Source: Chamaelirium japonicum
Lineage: Eukaryota; Streptophyta; Magnoliopsida; Liliales; Melanthiaceae
Direction of reading: 5' to 3'
Assembly (NCBI GenBank): GCA_947650365.1
Contig: CANTAL010000002.1
Span: forward strand, 317,501-381,500
Length of the DNA: 64,000 nucleotides
Both the position numbers and the translations under genes were made by a program. Below, piece by piece: positions 1 through 13,399 of this stretch. The stretch's first letter is position 1. Each line of letters opens with the position of its first letter. Below the pieces are notes generated by a model, which saw nothing but the letters and a program-made list of their open reading frames with translations, did not search any database and had not been told where the DNA came from.

Positions 1-3000
1 AGGCATGTTTGATGGCTTTTTCTTTCTTCCATCACACAATACGTTATCAGCACGAACATGTCATGCCCAGCCGACCAGTTGCAAGGAAACAGAGAGTAAA
101 ATGAAGACAGAATTAGAGTTTTGGAATTTGGCTTCATTCTTACTTCACACCTATACCTGTGGCCAATGGACTGGAGCAGGACTTCTTCTCTCTTCTCTTT
201 TTATTTATCTCTTCATTCTCTTCTCTCTTCTTCTATCTCTTCATTGGAGTTTTGTAATTTAGATTCCTTCTTACTTCACACATATACTAGTAGCTAATGG
301 ACTAGAGCAGGGCTTTTTCTCTCTTCTCTCTTCGTTTATCTCTCCGTTCTCTGCTCTCTTTTCCGTCTTCGTTTCTCTCTTCGTTTTCTTGTGACGAAGA
401 GATAAATAAAGAGAGAAGAGAGAAGTAGTCCTGCTCCAGTCCTTTGACCACGGGTATAGGTGTGAAGTAAGAAGGAATCTAAATTCTAAAACTTCACTTC
501 TGTCTTTATATCTCTCTCTATTTTCTTATTACTGGTCGGTTAGGCTCAACATGGTCGTGCTGATAACGTGTTATGTGATGGGAGAAAGAGATAGCCGTCA
601 AATGTGCCCCACCCAAACGGGGTCGTATAAATATTAAGAAGTGGAGTTTTGAAATTTAGATTCGTTCTTACTTCACATCTATACCCGTGGCTAATGGACT
701 AGAGTAGGACTTCTTATCTCTTCTCTCTTCGTTTATTTTTCCGTTCTCTCCTCTTTTCTTCTCTCTCTTCTGTCTTCGTTTTTCTCTCTATTTTCTTGTG
801 ACTCGTCGGTTGGGCTCGAGATGTTCATGCTGATAACGTGTTGGGAGAAAAGAATAGAAGAGAGAAGAGAATAGAGAGATAAACGAAGAGAGAAGAAGTC
901 CTACTCCAGTCCATTCGCGATGAGTATTGGTGTGAGGTAAAAAGGAATCTAAATTCCAAAACTCCACTGCTTAATAATATAATTAAATCTCTCCGTTCTC
1001 TTCTCTCTTCTCCTATGGATTAGTGTTTCCTATAGATTACTTAGGCCTTAAGTAAGCTTACCCTATAAATAATATATAACCCCTTTAGGGTGAGGTATGT
1101 TTGGCGACTCTCTCTTTCTCCCATCTCACAACATGTTATCAGCACGAACATGTCAAGCCCAGCCGACCAGTTGCAAGAAAATGGACAGAAAAAACAAAAA
1201 CAGAAGTGGAGTTTTGAAATTTAGATTCCTTCTTACTTCACACCTATACCTGTAGCCAATAGACTGGAGCAGGACTTCTTCTCACTTCTCTCTTTATTTA
1301 TCTCTCCGTTCTCTTCTCTCATATTCTCTCTTCTCTGTCTTCATTTCTTTCTCCATTTTCTTGCGACTGGTCGGTTGGGCTTGATATGTTCGTGCTAATA
1401 ACGTGTTATAAGATGGGAGAAAGAGAGAGCCGTCAGACGTGCCCCACCCTAAAGGGGTCGTAAATTATTTATAGGGTAAGCTTACTTAGGGACTAAACAA
1501 TCTATGTGAAACCTAAAATAATTTTAAAATTATATCATCTCAATATCTAAATATATTAAATAGTTATTTAAATTAATAAAAATAGACAGGAGTAGGACTT
1601 CAATAATTTAAAAATCAAATTGAATATCTCAATGTATATTAAATAATTATTTATGATAATTAAATAATTAAGTAGAATAGACTTATATTTTATATTATAA
1701 ATAAAGACAGAATCGAGAAGAGAATAGAGAGATAAACATAGATAGAAGAGAAAAAAAGTCCTGCTATAGTCCATTAGCCACGAATATAGGTGTGAAGTAA
1801 GAAGGAATCTAAATTTCAAAACTCCATAGAAAAGAGAAAAGAAGAGAGAAGAGAATGGAGAGATAAATGAAGATAGAAGATAAAAGAAGTCCTGCTCCAG
1901 TCCATTGGCCACGGGTATAGGTATGAAGTAAGAAGGAATCTAAATTCCAAAAATCAACTTCTGTCTTCGTTTCTCTCTCCGTTTTCTTGCAACTGGTCGG
2001 TTAGGTTCGACATGTTTGTACTGATAACGTGTTGTGAGATGGGAGAAAGAGAGAGGCGTCAAACGTGCCCTACCCTAACGGGGTCGTATAAATATTAAGA
2101 AGTTGAGTTTTGGAATTTAGATTCCTTTTTACTTCACATCTATACCCATGGCCAATGGACTGGAGTAGGTCTTCTTCTATCTCTTCTCTCTCCATTCTCT
2201 TCCCTCTTCTCCTATGGATTTGGGTTTCCCATATATGACATATGCCCTAAGTAAGCTTACCTTATAAATAATATATGACCCCTTTAGGGTAGGGCACGTT
2301 TGACGGCTCTCTCTTTCTCATATCTCATAATATATTATCAGCACGAACATATCGAGCCCAGTCAACCAGTCACAAAAAATGGAAAGTTAAACGAAGACAG
2401 AAGAGAGAAGAAAAGAGAAGAGAACGGAGAGATAAAGGAAGAGATAAGAGAAAAGAAGTCCTACTCCAGTCCATTCATCATGGGTATAGGTTTGAAGTAA
2501 GAAGGAATCTAAATTCTAAAACTCTACTTCTCAATAATATTATCTCAATGTTATTATGATTATCATAGTAAATTCCAAAACTTTCTACATTTTAATTAAA
2601 TAATTAATTTAATTAAAAAAATTATAGTAAAATTATCAGCCCGAAAAGAGAAGAAGTCCTGCTCGAGTCCATTAGCCACAGGTATAGGTGTGAAGTAAGA
2701 AGGAATCTAAATTTCAAAACTCCACTTCTCAATATTTATGCGACCCATTTAGGGTGGAGCATGTTTGACGGCTCTCTCTTTCTTCCATATCACAACACAT
2801 TATCAGTGCAAACATATCAAGCCCAACTTACCAGTCACAAGAAAATAGAGAGAGAAATAAAGACAGAAAAAAAAGAAGAAGTGAGAAAATAAAATGGAGA
2901 GAGAAACAAAGGCAGAAGAGAGAGAAGAGATAAACGAAAGGAGAAGAGAAAAGAAGTCCTGTTCCAGTCCATTGGCCATAGGTATAGATGTGTAGTAAGA

Positions 3001-5689
3001 CGGAATCTAAATTCAAAAACTCAATTTCTTAATATTTATATGACCCCTTCAGGGTGGGGCATATTTGACGGCTCTCTCTTTCTCCTATCTCACAACACGT
3101 TATCAGCACAAACATGTCAAGCCCAGCCGACCAATCATAAGAAAACAAAGAGAGAAATGAAAACAGAAGAGAGAGAAGAAGAGAGAAGAAAATATAGAGA
3201 TAAACGAAAGGAGAAGAGAGAAGAAGTCTTGCTCTAGTCTATTGGCCACGGGTATAGGTATGAAGTATGAAGGAATCTAAATTCCAAAACTCCACTTCTC
3301 AATAATATAATTAATTCTCTCCATTCTCTTATCTCTTCTCCCAGGGATTAGGGTTTCCCATAGATTGCTTAGGCCCTAAGTAAGCTTACCCTATAAATAA
3401 AAAATAATATACGATCCCTTTAGGATGGGGTACGTTTGACGGCTCTCCCTTTCTTCCATCTCACAATATGTTATCAGCACGAACATATCGAGCTCAGCCG
3501 ACCAGTCGTAGGAAAAATGGAAAGAGACATGAAGATAGAAGTAGAGTTTTGGAATTTAGATTCCTTCTTACTTCACACCTATACTCGTGGTCAAAGGACT
3601 AGAGCAGGACTACTTCCCACTTCATTTATCTCTCCATTCTCTTCTCTCTTCTTCTCTTTCTTCTGTCTTTTTTTATCTATAAATTTTCTTTTGACTGGTC
3701 GGCTGGGCTTGACATGTTCGTGCTGATAACGTGTTGTGAGATGGGAGAAAGAGAGAGTCGTTACACGTGTCCCACGCTAAAGGGATCACATAAATATTAA
3801 GAAGTAACGTTTTGGAATTTAGATTCCTTCTTACATCACACCTATACCCGTGGCTAATGAACTAGAGCATGACTTCTTCTCTCTTCGTTTATCTCTCTGT
3901 TCTCTTCTCTCTTTTCTCTCTTTTCTGTCTTTGTTTCTTTCTCTATTTTCTAGTGACTGGTCGGTTGGGCTCAACATATTCGTGTTGATAACGTGTTGTG
4001 AGGAGAGAGAAGTGAACCTAATTAAAATAATTTAAATCTCTCTAGTTTTAATAATTAAATAGAAGTATGTCCTTATCTTCTCTCTCTTCTGTGGAGTTTT
4101 GGAATTTAGATTCCTTATTACATCACACCTATACCCATGGCCAATGGACTGGAGCAAGACTTCTTCTCTCTTCGTTTATCTTTCTGTTCTTTTCTCTTTT
4201 CTTCTCTCTCTTCTTCTTTCTCTTCTCTCTTCTTCTCTCTCTTTTTTGGAGTTTTGGAATTTAGATTCTTTTTTACTTCATACCTATACCCATAGCCAAT
4301 GGACTAGAGCAGGACTTCTTATCCCCTTCTCTATTCATTTATTTCTCCATTTTTTTTTCTTTTGTACATAAATAATTTATTTAAATAATATAATTATTTA
4401 ATTGGGAGAGAAACAAAGACAGAAGAGAGAGAAGAAGAGAGAAGAGAAAGGAAAGATAAATAAAGAGAGAAGACAGAAGAAGTCCTGCTCTAGTCTATTT
4501 GCAACAGGTAAAGGTGTGAAGTAAGAAAGAATCTAAATTCCAAAACTACACAGAAGAGAGAGAAGAAGAGAGAAGAGAACAAAGAAATAAACAAAGACAG
4601 AAGTAAGTTTTGGAAATTAGATTCCTTCTTACTTTACACCTATATCCATGGCCAATGGACTAGAGCAGGACTGCTTCTCTCTTCTCTTTTCATTTATCTC
4701 TTCTCTTATCTCTTCTTCTCTTTTCTGTGGAGTTTTGGAATTTAGATTCCTTCTTACTTCACACCTATACCTGTGGCTAATGAATTAGAGCAAGACTTCT
4801 TCTCTCTTTTATCTTTATTTATCTCTCTGTTCTCTTTTCTCTTCTTTTCTCTTTTCTGTCTTCGTTTCTCTCTTTATTTTCTTTCGACTAGTCGGCTGGG
4901 CTCGACATGTTCGTACTGATAACGTGTTGTGAGATGGGAGAAAGATAGAGCCGTCAAACGTGTCCCACCCTAAAGGGGTCGTATAAATATTAAGAAGTGA
5001 AGTTTTGGAATTTAGATTCCTTCTTACTTCACACTTTTTTAATAATTAAATAACAATTAATTTAATTAAAAAAATTATAGTAATATTACTATGATAATCA
5101 TAAAAACGTTGAGATGATACTATTAAGAAATGGAGTTTTGGAATTTAGATTCCTTCTTACTTTACACTTATACCCGTAGCCAATGGACTGGAGTAGGACT
5201 TCTTCTCTATTCTCTCTTTGTTTATCTCTTTGTTCTCTTCTTTCTTTTTCTCTCTCTTCTATCTTCGTTTTTCTCTTAATTTTCTTGTGACTGGTCGGCT
5301 GGGATCGACATGTTAGTACTGATAACGTGTTGTGAGATAGGCAAAAAAAAGAGAATGGAGTGATTTAATAATATTATTAAGAAGTAGAGTTTTGGAATTT
5401 AGATTCCTTCTTACATCACACCTATACCCATGGCTAATGGACTGGAGCATGACTTCTTCTCTCTTTTTTCTTCGTTTATCTCTCCATTCTCTTCTCTCTC
5501 TTCTGTCATCATTTCTCTCTCCATTTTCTTGTGACTGGTCGGCTGGGCTCGACATGTTTGTGCTGGTAATGTATTATGAGATGGGAGAAAGAGAGCCATA
5601 AAACGTGCCCCACTCTAAAGGGGTTGTATATTATTTATAGGGCAAGCTTACTTAGGGCCTAAGCAATCTATAGGAAACCCTAATTCATG
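1..5689. repeat. Array of TRIM-like repeat family, mixed orientation
   Basis: This stretch has no gene. It is packed with diverged copies of the array family, recognised by ATCTAAATTCCAAAACTCCA or its complement, by the GTTATCAGCACGA-type motif and by long CT/GA tracts; the copies lie on both strands. Short AT-rich modules sit at about 1,495-1,690, 2,526-2,640, 4,020-4,075, 4,375-4,415 and 5,035-5,120. The order of these modules is the reverse of that in 10.4-18.8 kb, so the block is one half of a smaller palindrome centred near 9.4 kb. The 1,495-1,690 segment has no clear partner elsewhere in the window. All ORFs here are short and serine/leucine- or glutamate/arginine-rich, as expected from the tracts, and I do not regard any as a gene. 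Confidence 0.85.
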
Positions 5690-6523
5690 GGAGAGATCCG
5701 ACGGTGGATATCCATCCGATCGAACGATCGCATAACAGTTGTAATATTTTAAATTTTTATAAAGAAAAATATAAATTATTTTTAAAGCAAAAAAATTCAG
5801 GTATGCCTTATCTTCCTTCTTTACTTTCTATTATTTAATTAATTTAATTAGTTTAATAAATTAAATTTTTAAATAATTAAATAAATATTTAATTATCTAT
5901 ATAATGAAATAACTAAATAATTTTATTAATTAATTTATTATTTAAATATTAAAATAAATAAATATTTAATTATTATTTAAAATAATATTAAATTATTTAA
6001 AAAAATATTTTATTATCTATATATTCAAATAATTACATAATAATTTATTTTAATTATTATTTGGTTAATTATAAAATTATTTAATAATTAAATTATTTAT
6101 TTGATTAATTAAATTATCTATTTAATATATTTCTATACTAAATAAGTTTTTAAATATTTAAATAATTAACTAATTATTTAATTATTTTATAATAAAATAA
6201 TATTTTAAGAAATTTTTAATAAAATAAATTAATAAAGTAATTATATAATTAAATAAATATTTTTTTCTTTAATAATTTAATAGTTACCTAATTTAATTAT
6301 TTTATAATATAATAATAATAAATAAATAAAATAATAAATTTAATTAAATAAATAGATAATTAAATAATTAAAAGTAATTAATTATTTTACTTAAATATTA
6401 ATTATTATATTATTTAAATTATTAAATTATTTAATAATATAATAAATGATTAATTTAATTAAAAAATTTATAGTAATACTACTATGATAATTATAATAAT
6501 ATTGAGATGATACTATTGAGAAG
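5690..6523 (-). repeat. AT-rich core module of the array family (minus orientation)
   Basis: A long AT-rich stretch lies between two fixed borders. One border carries GATCCGACGGTGGAT and the near-palindrome CGATCGAACGATCG. The other carries the complement of GTATCATCTCAA next to the GAGAAGTGGAG motif. Orientation is set by the TATA-to-primer-site direction of the family. The inverted partner in the right arm is 61,056-61,778. I see no coding capacity. Confidence 0.75.
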
Positions 6524-7216
6524 TGGAGTTTTGAAATTTAGATTCCTTTTTACTTCACAACTATACCCGTGACCAATGGACTGGAGCATGACTTCTTCTC
6601 TCTTTATTTATCTCTCCATTCTTTTCTCTCTTCTTCTGTTTATTCTGTGGAGTTTTGGAATTTAGATTCTTTCTTACTTTACACTTATACGTGTGGCCAA
6701 TGGATTGGAGTAGGACTTCTTCTCTTTTCTCTTTTCGTTTATCTCTTCATTCTCTTCTCTCTTCTTCTCTGCTCTATCTTCGTTTCTCTCTCCGTTTTCT
6801 TATGACTGGTCGGCTGGGCTCGACATATTCATACTGATAATATATTGTGAGATGGGAGAATGAGAGTGCAGTCAAATGTGCCCCACTCTAAAGGGGTCGT
6901 ATATTATTTATAGGGTAAGTTTACTTAGGGATTAAGCAATCTATAGGAAACCCTATTCTATGGGAGAAGAGAGAAGAGAACGGAGAGATTTAATTATATT
7001 ATTGAGAAGTAGAGTTTTGGAATTTAAATTCCTTCTTACTTTACACCTAAACCCCTTGTGAATGGGCTAGAACAGGACTTCTTCTCTCTTTGTTTATCTC
7101 TCCATTCTCTTCTCTCTTCTTCTCTCTCTTCTGTCTTCGTTTCTCTTTCCGTTTTCTTATGATTAGTCAGCTGGGCTCGACATATTCGTGCTGATAACGT
7201 GTTATGAGATGGGAGA

Positions 7217-7392
7217 ATGCTTATTAATTTTATTTATTTCAATTAATATTTTTTAAATATTATAAAGTATATTATTTCTTTAAATATTTAAATAGTATCA
7301 TCTCAGCGTTATTATTTAAATATTTAATTATAAAATATTGCAAAATTATTAAATAATTTATATAAATTTATGAGCATGAAAAATATTTTATT
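7217..7392 (-). repeat. Small AT-rich module (type 2), minus orientation
   Basis: An AT-rich piece of about 175 bp lies between the complement of the CTCCCATCTCA end and the AGAAATAAAATATTTTT border. The same module occurs at 11,641-11,817, 16,977-17,153, 40,659-40,836, 45,974-46,150 and 60,170-60,344. The copy at 60,170 is its mirror partner and is very similar base for base. Confidence 0.75.
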
Positions 7393-8476
7393 TCTCTTCT
7401 TCTCTCTTTTTTTATTTCTTCTTTCTCTTCTATTTTCTTCTCTCTCTTCTGTGTTCGTTTCTTGCTCTATTTTCTTTGACTAATCGGCTGGGCTCGATAT
7501 GTTCGTGCTATAACGTGTTGAGAGAGGAGAGAAGAGAGAAGAAGAGAGAAAAGAAATGAGAGATAAACGAAGAGACAAAAAGTCCTGCTCCTGTCCATTA
7601 GCCACGGGTATAGGTATAAAGTAAAAAGGAATCTAAATTTGAAAACTCCACTTCTCAATAATATAATTAAATCTCTCCGTTCTCTTCTCTCTTCTACTAT
7701 GGATTAGGGTTTCCTATAGATTGCTTAGTCCCAAAGTAAGCTTGCCCTTTAAATAATATACTACCCTTTTAGGGTGGGGAATATTTGACGGCTCTCTATT
7801 TCTCCCATTTCATAATACGTTATCAGCACGAATATATCGAGCCTAGCTGACAAGTCACAAGAAAATGGAGAGAGAAACGAAGACAGAACAGAGAGAAGAA
7901 GAGAGAAGAGAATAAACAGATAAATAAAGAGAGAAAAAAGAAGAAGCCCTACTCCAGTCCATTGACCACGGGTATAGGTGTGACGTAAGAAGGAATCTAA
8001 ATTCCAAAACTTCACTTCTCAATAATATAATTAAATTTCTCCATTTTTTTTTCTCTTCTCCTATAGATTAGGGTTTGATATAGATCGATTAGGCACTAAC
8101 TAAGCTACCCTATAAATAATATATGACCCATTTAGGGTGAGGCACGTTTGACAGTTCTCTCTTTCTCCCATCTCACAATACGTTATCAGCACGAATATGT
8201 TGAGCCCAGTTAACCAGTCGTAAGAAAACGAAGAGAGAAACGAAGACAGAAGAGACAGAAGAAGAGAGAAGAGAACAGAGAGATAAATGAAGAGAGAAAA
8301 GATAAGATGTCCTGCTCAATTCCATTGACCATGGGTATATGTGTGAAGTAAGAAGGAATCTATATTTCAAAACTCCACTTCTGTCTTCGTTTTTCTCTCC
8401 GTTTTCTTACAACTGGTCGGCTGGGATTGACATGTTCGTGCAGATAACGTGTTATGAAATAGGAAAAAGAAAGAAT

Positions 8477-8481
8477 CATCA
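8477..8481 (-). other. Empty target site corresponding to the copia insertion
   Basis: On the minus strand this reads TGATG, in a context matching both flanks of the copia element: the sequence before 49,320 on one side and the sequence after 59,333 on the other. Here the two flanks join directly with a single copy of TGATG. The rare variant CAGATAACG near 8,440 is mirrored by CGTTATCTG near 59,363, which confirms that the loci correspond. Confidence 0.8.
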
Positions 8482-11400
8482 AACATACTCCACCCTAAAG
8501 AGGTCGTATATTATTTATAGGGTAAGCTTACTTAGGGCCTAAGCAATCTATAGGAAACTATAATCCATGCGAGAAGAGAGAAGAGAATGGAGAGATTAAT
8601 TATATTATTGAGAAGTGGAGTTTTAGAATTTAGATTCCTTCTTACTTCACATCTATACCCGTGGCCAATGGACTGCATCAGGACTTTTCTCTTTTCTCTT
8701 CGTTTATCTCTCTGTCCTCTTCTCTCTTCTTCTCTTTCTTCTGTCATCGTTTCTATCTCCGTTTTCTTGTCTTGCCTGGGCACGATATGTTCGTGTTGAT
8801 AACGTGTTGTGAGATGGGAGAAAGAGAGGGCCATCACACATGCTGCACCCTAAAGAGGTCATATAAATATTGAGAAGTAAAGTTTTTGAATTTAGATTCC
8901 TTCTTACTTTACACCTATACCAGTGGCGAATAGACTGGAGTAAGACTTGTACTATCTTCTCTCTTCATTGATCTCTTTATTCTCTTCTCTCTTTTGTCTT
9001 CATTTCTCTCTTAATTAAATAATTATATTATTTAATTAAATTATTTAGGTAGAAGAAAGAACAGAACGGAGAGATAAACAAAGAGAGAAGGGGAGAGGAA
9101 GTCCTGCTCCAGTCTATTGAGCACGGGTATTGGTGTGGAGTAAGAAGGAATCTAAATTCCAAAACTCTACAGACGAGAGTAAAGAAGAGAGAAGAGAAGA
9201 AAGAAGATAGAGAAGAATAGAGAAGAGAACGTAAAGATAAACTAAAAGAGAAGATAGAAGAAGTCCTGCTCTAATCCATTGTCCACGGGTTTAAGTGTGA
9301 AGTAATAAGGAATCTAAATTCCAAAACTCCACAAAAGAAAAATAAGATAAGAACAGACTTCTATTTAATTATTAAAACTAGAGATATTTATATTATTTTA
9401 TTTAGGTTCTCTTCTCTTTTCTCACAACACATTATCAGTACAAACATGTCGAGCCCAACCAACTAGTCACAAGAAAACGGAGAAAGAAATAAATACAGAA
9501 GAGAGAGAAAAAGAAAAAAAAGAATGGAGAGATAAACGAAAAGATAATAGATTAGAAGTCCTACTCCAGTCCATTCGCCATGGGTATAGGTGTGAAGTAA
9601 AAAGGAATCTAAATTCTAAAACTCCACTTCTCAATATTTATATGACCCCTTTAGGGTGCGGCACGTGTGCCGGCTCTCTATTTCTCCCATCTCACAACAC
9701 GTTATCAACACGAACATGTCATGCCCAGCCGACCAGTCACAAAAAAACGAAGAGAGAAACAAAGATATAAGAGAGAAGAGGACAAAGAGATAAACAAAGA
9801 GACAATAAAGAAGAAGTCCTGCTCAAGTCCATTGGCCAAGGGTATAAGTGTGAAGTAAGAATGAATCTAAATTCAAAAACATCATAGAAGAAAGAGAAGA
9901 AGAGAAATGAAAACGAAGAGATAAATAAAGAGAGAAGATAGAAGAAGTCCTACTCTAATCCTTTGGCTATGGGTATAGGTGTGAAGTAAGAAGGAATCTA
10001 AATTCCAAAACTTCACTTCTGGCCTTGTTTCTCTCTCTGTTTTTTTACGACTAGTCAGCTGGGCTCGATATATTCGTGCTGATAACGTGTTGTGAGATAA
10101 GAGAAAGAAAGAGCGTCAAACATGCCCCACCCTAAAGGGGTTATAAATTATTTATTATTTATAGGGTAAGCATACTTAGGGCCTAAGCAATCTGTGGGAA
10201 ACCCTAATCTATGGGAAAAGAGAGAAGAGAATGTTGAGTGTAAATTATATTATTGAGAAGTGGAGTTTTGGAATTTAGATTACTTTTTACTTTACACCTA
10301 GACCCGTAGTTAATGGACTAGAGCAGGACTTCTTCTCTCTTCTGTCTTCATTTATCTCTCCGTTCTCTTCTTTCTTGTTCTTTCTCCTCTGCCTTTATTT
10401 CTCTCTCCGTTTTCTTGTGACTGATCGGCTGGGCTCGATATGTTCATGCTGATAACGTATTGTGAGATAGGAGAACGAGAGAGATGTTAAATATGCTCCA
10501 CCCTAAAGGGGTCATATAAATATTGACAAGTTGAGTATTGGAATTTATATTCCTTCTTACTTCACACCTATATCCGTAGCCAATGGCCTGGAGCAGGACT
10601 TCTTCTCTCTTCGTTTATCTTTTCATTCTCTTCTCTCTTTTTCTCTCTTCTGTCTTCGTTTCTCTCTTTGTTTTCTCTTCTCTCTTTTTCTCTCTCTTCT
10701 GTCTTCGTTTCTCTCTTCGTTTTCTTGTGACTGGTAGGCTGTGCTCGACATGTTCGTGCGGATAACATATTGTGAGGTAGAAGAAAGAAAGATCCATCAA
10801 ATATGCCCCACCCTAAAGGTGTCATATAAATATTGAGAAATAGAGTTTTGTAATTTAGATTCCTTCTTACTTTACACCTATACCCGTGGCTAATGGACTG
10901 GAGCAGGACTTTTTCCCTTTTCGTACTGATAATATTACTATAATTTTTTTAATTAAATTAATCATTTAATTAAAATAAAGAGAGTTTTGGAATTTACTAT
11001 GATAATCATAATAACATTGGGATGATACAATTGAGAAGTGGAGTTTTGGAATTTTGATTCCTTCTTACTTCACACCTATTCCCATGGTGAATATACTGGA
11101 CCATGACTTCTTATCTTTTCTCTCTTTATTTATCTCTCCGTTTTTTTCTTTTTTCTTCTCTCTTTTGTCTTCGTTTCCCTCTCCGTTTTCTTGCGACTGG
11201 TCAGATGGGCTCAACATGTTCATGCTGATAACGTATTGTGAGTTAGGAGAAATAAAGAGCCATCAAACATGCCCCACCCTAAAGGGGTCGTATATTATTT
11301 ATAGGGTATGCTTACTTAGGGCCATAGCAATCTATAGGAAACCCTAATCCATGGAAAAAGAAAGAAAAGAACGAAGAGATTTAATTATATTAGTGAGAAG

Positions 11401-11640
11401 TAGAGTTTTGGAATTTAGATTCCTTCTAACTTCATACCAATACCCTTGGTGAGTGGACTGGAGTAAGACTTCTCTCTTTATTTATCTCTCTGTTCTCTTT
11501 TTTCTTCTCACAACACATTATCAGCACGAACATATCGAGCCCAGCCGACCAGTCACAAGAAAACGGTGCGAGAAACGAAAACAGATGAGAGAGAAGAAGA
11601 GAGAAGAGAACATAGAGATAAATAAAGAGAGAAGAAGAGA

Positions 11641-11817
11641 AATAAAATATTTTTTATGCTCATAAATTTATATAAATTATTTAATAATTATGTAATGTTT
11701 TATAATTAAATATTTAAATAATAACATTGAGATGATACTATTTAAATATTTAAAGAAATGATATTCTTTATAATATTTGAAGAAATATTAATTAAAACAA
11801 ATAAAATAAATAAGTAA
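11641..11817 (+). repeat. Small AT-rich module (type 2), plus orientation
   Basis: This module of about 177 bp runs from ATAAAATATTTTTTATGCTC to the CTCCCATCTCACAACACG border. It takes the place normally held by the TATA-bearing part of the LTR-like module. Its direct duplicate is 16,977-17,153 and its mirror partner is 45,974-46,150. Confidence 0.75.
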
Positions 11818-12520
11818 TCTCCCATCTCACAACACGTTATCAGCATGAACATGTCGAGCCTAGTAGACCTGTCACCAAAAAACAAAGAGAGAAACGAAGA
11901 CAGAAGAGAGAGAAGGAGAGAGAAGAGAGCGGAGAGATAAACAAAGAGAGAAGAGAGAAGAAGTCCTGCTCCAGTCCATTCACCACGGGTATAGGTGTGA
12001 AGTAAAAAGGAATCTAAATTCCAAAACTCCACTTCTTAATAATATAATTAAATCTCTCCATTCTCTTCTCTCTTCTCCCATTGATTAGGGTTTCCTATAG
12101 ATTGCTTAGGCATTAAGTAAGCTTACTCTATAAATAATATATGACCCCTTTAGGGTGCGGCACATATAACGACTCTCTTTTTCTCCCATCACATAATATG
12201 TTATCATTATGAACATATCGAGCCCAGCCGACCAATTACAAGAAAATGGTGAGAGAAACGAAGACAGAAGAGAGAGAAGAAGAGAGAAGAGAACAAAGAG
12301 ATAAATAAAGAGAGAAAAGATAAGAAGTCCATTCGCCATAGGTATAGGTGTGAAGTAAGAAGGAATCTAAATTCTAAAATTCCATAGAAGAGAGAGAATA
12401 AAAGAGAAGAGAACGGAGTGATAAATAAAAAGAGAAGAGAAAATAAGTCCTTCTCAAGTCCATTGGCCACGGGTATAGGTGTGAAGTAAGAAAGAATCTA
12501 AATTTCAAAACTCCACTTCT

Positions 12521-13399
12521 CAATAGTATCATCTCAATATTATTATGATTATCATAGTAATGTTATTATAATTGTTTTTAATTAAATTAATTATTATTTA
12601 TTTATTAAATTATTTAAATAATTAAATAATTATGTTTTTATAAAATAATTAAATTTTTTAACTTATTTAATTATTTTAATTATTTATTTTTTATTTTCTT
12701 AAGAAATAATTAAATTATGTACTAATTTAATTATTTAAATTATTAAATAAAGAAATATTGATTTAATTATATAATTAATTAATTATTTTATTTTATTAGT
12801 TATTTCTTAAAATATTATTTTATTTTTAAATAGTTTATTAATTATTCAATTATTTAAACATTTAAAAACTCATTTAATGAAGAAATATATTAAATAGATT
12901 ATTTACTAAAATTAATAAATAATTTAAGTATTAAATAATTTTATAGTTAAATAAATAATAATAAAATAAATTATTATACAATTAAATATTTAAATAATTA
13001 TTTTATTAAATTATAAAATATATATTGAAATTAATAAAAAAATTAATTATATAATTAAGTAATAAAATTAAAAATAAATTATATAACTATTTACTTATTA
13101 TTTAAATAATTAGTTAATTATTTGAATATATAAATAATAAAATATTTTTTTAAATAACTTAGTATTTAAATAATTTAGGTATTTAATTATATAAATAATA
13201 AATATTTTTTTAATTATTTAATTATTTAATTTATTAAACTAATTAAATTAATTAAATAATAGGAAGTAAAAAAGGAAGATGAGGTAATTAGAATTTTTTA
13301 TTTAAAAAATAATTTATTTTTTTCTTTAAAAAAATTTAAAAAATTACAACTGTTCTAAGATCGTTCGATGGGATGGCTATCCACCGTCTGATCTCTCCC
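12521..13399 (+). repeat. AT-rich core module of the array family (plus orientation)
   Basis: This is a long AT-rich core, almost free of G and C. It begins CAATAGTATCATCTCAATAT and ends in the GATCGTTCGATGGGATGG and CCACCGTCTGATC border, which leads into CTCTCCCATGGATTA. The direct duplicate is 17,881-18,754 and the mirror partner is 44,311-45,262. The start carries TTATTATGATTATCATAG, also found inverted at the ends of related AT blocks. No ORF of note is present. Confidence 0.8.

Larger units (their letters stand above)
6524..12520. repeat. Array block with palindrome centre and first 5.3 kb unit
   Basis: This gene-free block consists of family copies. Up to about 8.4 kb the marker modules are in minus orientation; from about 9 kb they are in plus orientation, so a local palindrome centre lies near 9.4 kb. 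From about 8.5 kb the block is the first copy of a directly duplicated unit of about 5.3 kb whose second copy ends at 18,754. Module pairs separated by 5.32-5.36 kb are 9,010/14,360, 9,360/14,710, 10,180/15,490, 10,930/16,260 and 11,645/16,975. The ORFs are low-complexity by-products. Confidence 0.8.
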
